The translations under genes were made by a program, and so were the position numbers. From assembly GCA_000827265.1 (NCBI GenBank), contig KN834778.1, positions 447,097-511,096 of the forward strand: 64,000 nt of DNA. Direction: 5' to 3'. Shown here one piece after another: positions 57,317 through 64,000 of this stretch. How positions within the stretch are numbered: position 1 is the first letter of the stretch; each line of letters opens with the position of its first letter. Source of the stretch: Collybiopsis luxurians FD-317 M1. Its lineage: Eukaryota > Basidiomycota > Agaricomycetes > Agaricales > Omphalotaceae. The notes below the pieces were generated by a model. The model was not told where the DNA came from, made no database searches, and saw only the letters and a list, made by a program, of their open reading frames with translations.

Positions 57317-59072
57317 ATGTTGGCCCGCCGTTTGCAGACATTTGCAGGAAGAAGGTTCCTCGTTGCGTGTCTTCACACTTCTATTCGCGTTCATAACACC
57401 CAGAAAGTCATTGAAAAGTTCAAACTCGCTGATATCGGTGAAGGAATTGCGGAGGTCGAAGTTATTAGATGGTTTGAGGAAATGCTTATTCCCTAGTGAA
57501 GCTCTATTCACCTCGTATTCAGGAATGTCAAACCAAATACAACTGTCCAGGCATTCGATCCATTATGTGAGGTACAGAGCGACAAGGCCAGCGTTGTAAG
57601 TTCATTCGGTGCCCAGGAAACGACGTGGCTGGTAATGTTTCAATAGGAGATCACAAGTCCATTCGATGGGGTCGTGACAGAACTGTTAGTTCAAGAAGGA
57701 GAGGTTGCGAAAGTCGGATCCAATCTTTGCTTGATTGAAGTGGTGAAAGAGGCCGCAAACGGTGAAGATGCAAATATTGCTGAACCTCAGAACACTTCAT
57801 CGACCGAGAAAGACCACCAAATAGCGGAATCTTCGGCCAACAGCCAGCAGGAGAAGATAGCCCATCCATCATCGACGCCCCCCGCTCCTCGACGGAAACA
57901 TCCCATGGACCCCACATTTACCCCAGACACTAATGGCCCTAAATCTGATCGCCCCGTTCTGGCTACTCCTTCTGTCCGTAATTTTGCTCGTCAGAATAGC
58001 GTGGATCTTTCACAGCTGGCACCGGGAAGTGGAAAGGGTGGAAGAATTGAGAAACGGGACGTCGAGGTATTCCTGTCCGGGGTCGGCTCCGCACCGACTG
58101 CCGCGGAGCGCTCGACATCATCCACAGTGGACGGAGATACTATCGTTGAGCTTGGCCGGACGCGTCACAGTATGTGGAAAGCGATGGAAAAGGTGCGCAT
58201 GGAAAAAAAACTTAGCATATCGAAACTGATCTCCATATCCAGAGTCTCGAGATACCTCATTTTGGGTGCGTTCATATTCCTCTCAGATATTTACGTATTA
58301 AACGCAAAACACTAGATACTCAACAACTCTCGATTTAACTTCGGTACACCACCTGTTGCCCACCTTGAATGCCAATATTCCTCCGCATTTTCTTCCAGCA
58401 TCCTCTGATCCTGCATTACCTTTAGCAGTGTCCCCGTCATCTGTATACGCTCCTCCGTCACCGCCTGAAGTTCCACTCTCAGGAAAATATACTCGTCTGA
58501 CATATCTTCCCTTCCTTTTGAAAACGTTGGCTAAATCTATGATCGAGTGGCCTTTGTTCCGAGCTTCCATCACGCCTGCGACTTCCAATCCTTCTTCCAA
58601 GCCGACACTTTCTATTCGTCCACATTCTGATATTTCTGTGGCACTTTCGACACCTTCCGGACTGTACACTCCTACTATTCAAAGTGCAGATACGTACTCC
58701 ATGTACGCATTATCATCCCAGTTAAAGCATCTCTCCTACCTTGGCCGGCAAATCCCTTCTGGTCTTACGCCGAAGGAGATGCCGAAACGCGGAGGAACGC
58801 TGACGGTATCTAATGTTGGTGCCATAGGTGCAGGCGACTTTGCGGCTCCAGTATTAGTTCCTGGGGGTGGCGTAGCAATAGTAGCATTGGGACGTGCGAA
58901 ATGGGTTTGGGATGTCGATCAAGGTAATGGGTCTGGAGAAAGGAGACTGAAACTTGGGGTCTCGTGGAGTGCTGACCACCGTGTGGTTGAAGGCGCAGAG
59001 CTAGCAGCTTTCGTAGAATGTTGGAGGGGCTATGTTGAGAACCCGGAGAGACTGATCGCGGATAGTGTATGA
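57317..59072 (+). CDS. Branched-chain 2-oxo acid dehydrogenase E2 (dihydrolipoamide acyltransferase)
   Basis: This is the acyltransferase core of the mitochondrial complex that breaks down Leu, Ile and Val. The N-terminus (MLARRLQTFAGRRFLVACLH) looks like a mitochondrial presequence. A lipoyl domain follows: KFKLADIGEGIAEVEVIRWN, VQSDKASVEITSPFDG with the lipoylated Lys in SDKAS, and VTELLVQEGEVAKVG. The E1/E3-binding segment has ATPSVRNFARQNSVDLSQL and PGSGKGGRIEKRDV. The catalytic domain includes SLEIPHFGYSTTLDLTS, LRHS-like stretches, TLTVSNVGAIGAGDFAAPVL and SADHRVVEGAELAAFV. The active-site motif HxxxDG reads HRVVEG, with Glu for Asp. It also has a Ser/Pro insertion of about 50 residues around 58380-58480. 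About 490 residues. Confidence 0.9.
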
Positions 59073-59137
59073 AGGACAATGGATGATTGTATCAAAGCAA
59101 GTATATACCATGTATCACAGATAAGAAGTGTAGAAAT

Positions 59138-60581
59138 TCAGTTTTTACGCCTCTTCTTGGTTTTAGATTGTACTTCGTCTTCGACATCTTCCATGTTATC
59201 CCATATTTCATCTTCATTGTCATCAACATGCGAGTGAATCACAGCCGCAGGGTCCCCAGAAGAACGGTCTCCATTCCACACAACCACTGTAGGCATGCTC
59301 TTTGTGAATATTCTTTCCATCACCTCGCCTTTATGCTCCTGTCGCTGACCTGGCTGATGTGGAGGGGGAAAGGTGCTGTGTATCCGACAGTAGCGATCTC
59401 GGGCCACTGAGACCATATGAGCAGGAGACGGGGCTATGGAAGTGACTGCTCCAGCCAATCCTTACCAGATAGTTAGCACACGGGGAGAAACACTTGATAA
59501 GCAAGAACAGACCTTTATAACTATAGGAAATGCGACCATTTCTTAAATCAAGAGAGAATAGATTCGAGCCACTATCGCTAACAAATGCCTCACTCAAATT
59601 TTAATCTCTTGAGTTTCACGAAGCAAACAACATGATAACCAACTTACTGTTGGTTGAAACCTTGAGCAAGTGCCTCGATCCCGCCTGTTTTTGCAATCTT
59701 CCAATCGGACACGGGCTTTCGTGCGGCTCGGGTATCATACCGCCGTACGGATCCCAGTTGTGTGCCTGCGAGAAGGTGCTCTGAGGATGAAAAGAGATAG
59801 CTCAGAGTTGTTGTTCGTATTGGTTGACGTAGACCAAGATGATCATTAGGTGCCTGTAAGAGATATATCATTAAGCATGGAAGGGAAGATAATGGAATTT
59901 TACATTTTTTGCTCGCCAGATCTCCGCCTCAAATAGAGTGTTGTTGCGTTTTCTTTTCGATGTCGTGATATCTGCCGGTGGATTCCGGAATGCTCTTTCG
60001 GTATTCCAAACAGAGATATCCACTTCATCGCCTCCATACGCAAACGTATCTAGGCTGTCTGACAAGCGCCAGTCGCAAAGACGAGTGGGTAAGGAGGTAT
60101 TGAGGAAAGTCGGTGAATCTAGACTCTCTTGTTCCACGGGCCTCATGCTAAGAGCACCATTTGATGTGCAAGAAAATACATGTCTATACTCGTAAGAAGG
60201 CTGGGCAATAGTTAAATTAAAAAAATTAAAAAAAGAAACCGACTTTTCGCTGCAATGCAAACCGATGTATCGTTGACCGTTTTTGAGCCTACTTTCCGTC
60301 CATTGCTGCAAGCTTTTGATCGTATCATCTTCAGATATAGTGAAAAGTTCGGTAGTTCCATTAGAGTAGCCTGCGGCTAGCTGTACTTCTTGAACGGTGA
60401 GTTTAGATAGAGTATTTGTGAGCAAACACATTACCATAGTTGCTCGTGCAGAAAGGACTTGAACGCTTGCATTCCGAGAACTGCCTGGACGTACTATTCG
60501 CAGATTCGACTTGGCTTCGGGTGCAGAGTTATCTTGACACAAAATCTTGATAGCACCAAGTTCATCCCCAATCACAAACAT
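59138..60581 (-). CDS. NSA1: Ribosome biogenesis WD40 protein NSA1/WDR74
   Basis: Nsa1 (WDR74) is a seven-blade WD40 protein in pre-60S ribosome particles in the nucleolus, released by the AAA protein Rix7/NVL. Exons join to MFVIGDELGAIKILCQD, VQLAAGYSNGTTELF, HVFSCTSNGALSMRPVE, RLCDWRLSDSLDTFAYGGDE, DISVWNTERAF, then LLAGTQLGSVRRYDTRAARK, AFVSDSGSNLFSLDLRNGRI and VARDRYCRIHSTFP. The C-terminus is acidic and then Lys/Arg-rich (SKTKKRRKN), as in the family. About 400 residues. WDIxK-like propeller patterns are weak, as usual for Nsa1. It diverges from Gid2 with 57 bp between starts. Confidence 0.83.
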
Positions 60582-60638
60582 GGGGGTTGAGTGAGAAAGT
60601 GATTAGCCGCGCCTGAATGGGCGCTTGAATTCTTGACT
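60582..60638. promoter_or_regulatory. 57-bp shared promoter of NSA1 and Gid2
   Basis: The two ATG codons face away from each other with 57 bp between. It is the shortest shared promoter in the window and has no TATA box. Confidence 0.55.
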
Positions 60639-62061
60639 ATGGACGCCCCGCTCAAGGAATTGAGCAGGCTAGAGAAACTCACCGCCAAATCCTCAGGGAG
60701 AAATAAAGCAGCAAATATTATAGACTCTCTGGACGCTCTTTTGGCTACCCTCGACTCTGCAAAGTCTAATGTCGACCATATCACCCTTGACTCCTGGAAT
60801 TCTATCGTACAAACTGTAGAGGCCAAGAAGAAAGAAATAGACGACCGCCAGAAGGAAATCTATTCTGTCACAGCGAAATTGGGCAAGGCCATAGATAAAG
60901 TAATATGTTGGATTTCTTCTAGCACGGCGTTGCGCGCTGACACCCTCTAGAAATTTCCGTCCAGTTTGCCTTCCTACCCCGAGCTTTTTGAGAGTGAATC
61001 AGCGGTTTCTGCCTTAGAAAGAACAATCTCTCTGCATTTTCTACGAACAGGGCAGTTCGAAACTGCAAGGACATTCCTAGAGGTTGATATACATTCTGCT
61101 CTTTGTCTTTGATCCCACTAATGTCTTCCAGGAATCGAATATTGATATTCCATCAGAGTTGGAATCACAATTTTACGAGCTGCATAATATTCTTAAAGCG
61201 CTTCGGAATCAGGAGATAGGTCTAGCTCTCTCGTGCGTTCATTAATGTTCAGCTACTGTTTCTGGATTGACCGAAATTGCGGACCTAGATGGGCGAGTCG
61301 CCACAGGAGATTCCTTCAATCTCGCGGCTCTCCGCTCGAATTCCATTTACATCGTTCCCGATATATCCGACTGCTTCTATCAACTCATGCTCCAGATCCT
61401 CTCGCTGCTATTGCCTACGCCAACAAGGAACTCAGGCCATTCTTCCATGACCACGAAGCAGAATTCAAACGACTCATGAACTGCATCACCTATCTGCCCT
61501 TATCCAGGCTTCAGACTTCAGCTTATGCAGACCTAGCTTCGCCCTCGCTTCATTTTGAACTGGAACCTTTATTTGCTAAAGAATATTGTGCCAATCTCGG
61601 CATGAGTCGTCAAGTTCCTCTACGGGTCGTCGGAGATATTGGTGGTGGAGGCGCACTGGCAAAGATCGAAAAATGTCGGCGGGTCATGCGAGAAAGGAAG
61701 AGCGAGTGGAGTCAGAGAGACGAAATACCGGTGCGTGTATTGTAGCGAACGATCTTGAACTCTCGTCATTCGCATATTCGCAGATTGAAATAAATCTTGC
61801 TCCCGAAAATCGTTATCACTCAATATTTACTTGCCCGGTTTCGAAGGAGCAATCCACGGAGCAGAACCCACCCATGATGATACGTTGTGGGCACGTCATC
61901 GCTAAGGACAGCTTGCAGAAGCTCGGGAAGTCTTCAGGGTATGATGTTTTTTGAACTATGGCTGCTCTATGTTTGTTCTCATAATTGCATCTAGACGCGT
62001 CAAGTGCCCCTACTGTCCTACAGAGTCGCTTACTTCAGAGGCAGTCCAGGTCCATTTCTGA
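60639..62061 (+). CDS. RMD5: GID/CTLH ubiquitin ligase subunit Gid2/Rmd5 (RMND5)
   Basis: Gid2 is one of the two RING subunits of the GID (CTLH) E3 complex, which marks gluconeogenic enzymes for degradation through N-degrons. Exons join to about 400 residues: an N-terminal coil ([35 protein letters not shown]), a LisH-like segment ([18 protein letters not shown]), CTLH ([33 protein letters not shown]) and CRA ([32 protein letters not shown]). The C-terminal degenerate RING is [31 protein letters not shown] and VKCPYCPTE, the spacing known from RMND5. The stop follows VQVHF. The ATG at 60639 is the first in frame. Confidence 0.92.
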
Positions 62062-62320
62062 CAAAGTCGAAGTAGGTTGCAGTAACAGACCCACCGGTAC
62101 CAGGGTCTAGGACTTGATCTGTGTAGCTTGTATAGTAGAATGTATCTGTACATAGTGTGTAGTATGTAGTATAATGTAAATGTCCCGTATTTATTGCCGA
62201 ACCGAGGGCGGACCAGATTGTGACTAATTGTGAAACACGTGTTCTTAACTCCTCATCTTCAACTCAGTTTGGTCACCACCGCGCTTTCCCATCTCAGATC
62301 GCGCGTTATCCTTGTACATC
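62062..62320. other. Short gap between Gid2 and CRM1
   Basis: It holds the 3' flank of Gid2, with repeats of GTAGTAT/TGTAGT near 62,140-62,175, and the CRM1 promoter. I see no gene. Confidence 0.45.
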
Positions 62321-64000
62321 ATGGAGGTCAGTAGCATATTTCTTGCTTTGCTATTTGGTTGCTCACAGATATCTAGGCATTGCTCGATTTTAACAGAGAC
62401 TTCGATGTCGCGCTTCTCGATAAAGTCGTCATGGCCTTTTACACTAGCTCTGGTCCAGAGGTGCGTAATCCACTTTCATCCGCTGAACTTCGTCCACTCA
62501 AACACTATCAGCAACAAATGGCCCAGCAGCTCCTAACCCGTTTCGAGGAACATCCAGAATCGTGGACAAAGGTCCCAAGTATCCTCGAAACTTCAACCTT
62601 TCCGCAGGCGAAAGTGTGTCCTCAATGCTATCAAGCTTTCAGTGGCTGTTTCTAATCCTTGACAGTATATTGGTCTTCAAATTCTAGAAAAATTAATTAC
62701 TACTCGATGGAAGACATTACCAGAAGGCCAACGACAAGGTGAGTATTGATCTGCGACACTGAGATGTAACCTGGTTAGATTGAGGCGTGCTGCCCAGGTA
62801 TACGCAATTTTGTCGTTGGGATCACAGTCAAAGTTGCATCGGATGAGACCCTCTCACGGAAAGAGAAGACTTATCTGAACAAGTTGAACCTTGCACTTAT
62901 TCAAGTACGCCTCGAGTTAGTCACCTAAGTCTTCCAGTTAAGCCCGCCTTTATAGATTCTCAAGCAAGAATGGCCTCATAATTGGCCTAACTTTATCACG
63001 GAACTCGTCGAATCATCAAAAACTAACCTTTCTCTATGTGAGAACAACATGGTCATCCTGAAGCTACTCTCCGAAGAGATTTTCGACTTCTCGGCAGAAC
63101 AGATGACACAAAACAAAATCAAGAATTTGAAGAATCAGATGTGCGGCGAGTTCTCTGATATCTTCAAATTGTGCTCGGAAGTGTTGGAAGAGGCCAACAA
63201 AACATCACTCATCAAAGCCACTTTGGAGACGTTCCTTCGGTTCTTAAACTGGATCCCATTGGGCTTCATTTTCGAGACAACCATTATTGATCTCTTGCTA
63301 AATCGAGTGCGTCCTTTTTCCCCTTTGCATAGTAATTAAATCTGACTGTCGACATTTGAATCAGTTTCTCGAAGCTCCCGAGTTCCGAAATGTTACTTTG
63401 AAATGTCTAGCCGAAATTGCTGCCCTCAATGTCGGCCCTGAATATGACCCTAAATTCGTCATTCTCTTCGCGATGGTTATGACCTCGGTAAATCGTATGA
63501 TTCCCCCAAGCACCAACATTGCCCAAGCATACGCAAATGCAGGCGATGCCAGCCAGGAGCTCGTACTCAATCTTGCTCTCTTCCTTTCCAACTTCCTTAC
63601 AAACCACCTGCGCGCGGTAGAAACCGAGAACAATCGCGATGTCTTGCTCAATGCACACCTTTATATGGTCAAGGTGTCGCAAGTTGATGAGCGTGAGATA
63701 TTCAAGATCTGTCTTGAATACTGGATAAAACTTGTCCAAGAGTTGTACGACGAGATTCAAGCTTTACCTATTGGAGACTCGGGACTTCTGATGGGATTGA
63801 ATTTGGGCGGAGCGAATGGTAGCATGCTGAATGGGATGTCACTCAGAAAGAACATATACAGCGACGTCCTTTCTAATCTCCGACTTGTGGTGATCGAACG
63901 AATGGTAAAGCCTGAAGAGGTAAAGAAATTTATATACCTGTTAGCTTGGCTACTTATTTTGCTGTTCAGGTGCTCATTGTTGAGAATGAGGAGGGAGAAA
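62321..64000 (+). CDS. CRM1: Exportin-1 (CRM1), N-terminal part
   Basis: CRM1 carries proteins with leucine-rich export signals out of the nucleus with RanGTP. The first exon is only 6 nt (ATG GAG) before a GT donor, and the second begins [20 protein letters not shown]. Family blocks are [117 protein letters not shown] and [20 protein letters not shown]. Later, [20 protein letters not shown] and KIFKIC-like stretches continue the HEAT repeats. The window ends near residue 470 of about 1,070, so the NES groove is not visible. Confidence 0.95.

Noticed and set aside
1..64000. tRNA genes, transposons, retroelements, CRISPR arrays, biosynthetic cluster
   Set aside because: I found no tRNA-like T-loop boxes in the right spacing, no transposase or reverse-transcriptase motifs, no repeat-spacer arrays, and no backbone enzyme of a secondary-metabolite cluster.

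Overview
This window is a gene-dense piece of nuclear DNA from a filamentous basidiomycete, most likely a mushroom-forming Agaricomycete. The evidence is the many very short introns (about 40-80 bp) with GT-AG borders and a few GC-AG borders, short shared promoters, TATA boxes 40-70 bp before some start codons, a DUF6593-like gene, a cytosolic-type tyrosinase with a cleavable C-terminal extension, and fungal versions of Cdc25, histone H1, Sen34, Gid2 and Crm1. I see no tRNA, rRNA, transposon, CRISPR array or virus-like element. I resolved exon borders by joining open frames across plausible splice sites; where borders are listed, most keep frame exactly.

Layout. 1-13.8 kb: NTAQ1 (partial, minus) and a BTB-domain gene diverge; a DUF6593-like gene (plus); a 1,547-residue disordered protein and an unrecognised 355-residue protein (minus); a Ubc4/5-type E2 (minus) diverging over 64 bp from TAF7 (plus); and a protoglobin (minus). 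13.9-24 kb (plus): the COMPASS subunit Ash2/Bre2, DDB1, a two-span membrane protein and the Asterix-like PAT-complex subunit. 24-31 kb (minus): a PhoD-like phosphatase, the adenylyl cyclase-associated protein CAP/Srv2, a mitochondrial GGQ release factor and the complex III assembly factor MZM1. 31-40 kb: histone H1 (plus), a MYND-finger protein (minus), EI24 (plus), Sen34 (minus) and the GDSL esterase IAH1 (plus). 40-48 kb: Cdc25 (plus) and tyrosinase (minus), with long gene-poor flanks. 48-64 kb: a coiled-coil protein (minus) diverging from CCT1/TCP-1 alpha (plus), a peroxisomal-type enoyl-CoA hydratase/isomerase, an amino-acid permease, the branched-chain keto-acid dehydrogenase E2, WDR74/NSA1 (minus) diverging from the GID E3 subunit Gid2/RMND5 (plus), and CRM1/exportin-1, which is cut by the window end.

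Most genes are conserved housekeeping functions: transcription and chromatin (TAF7, Ash2, H1), protein turnover (NTAQ1, E2, DDB1, Gid2), RNA handling (Sen34, the release factor, NSA1, Crm1), mitochondria (MZM1, BCKDH E2) and cell cycle (Cdc25). There is no biosynthetic cluster. The odd points are several GC-AG introns, an E2 with HPG in place of HPN, a BCKDH E2 with Glu in place of the catalytic Asp, a stand-alone protoglobin, a His-rich tail on the tyrosinase, and three gene-poor stretches (32.4-33.7, 34.5-36.2 and 42.7-45.1 kb) whose content I could not identify.
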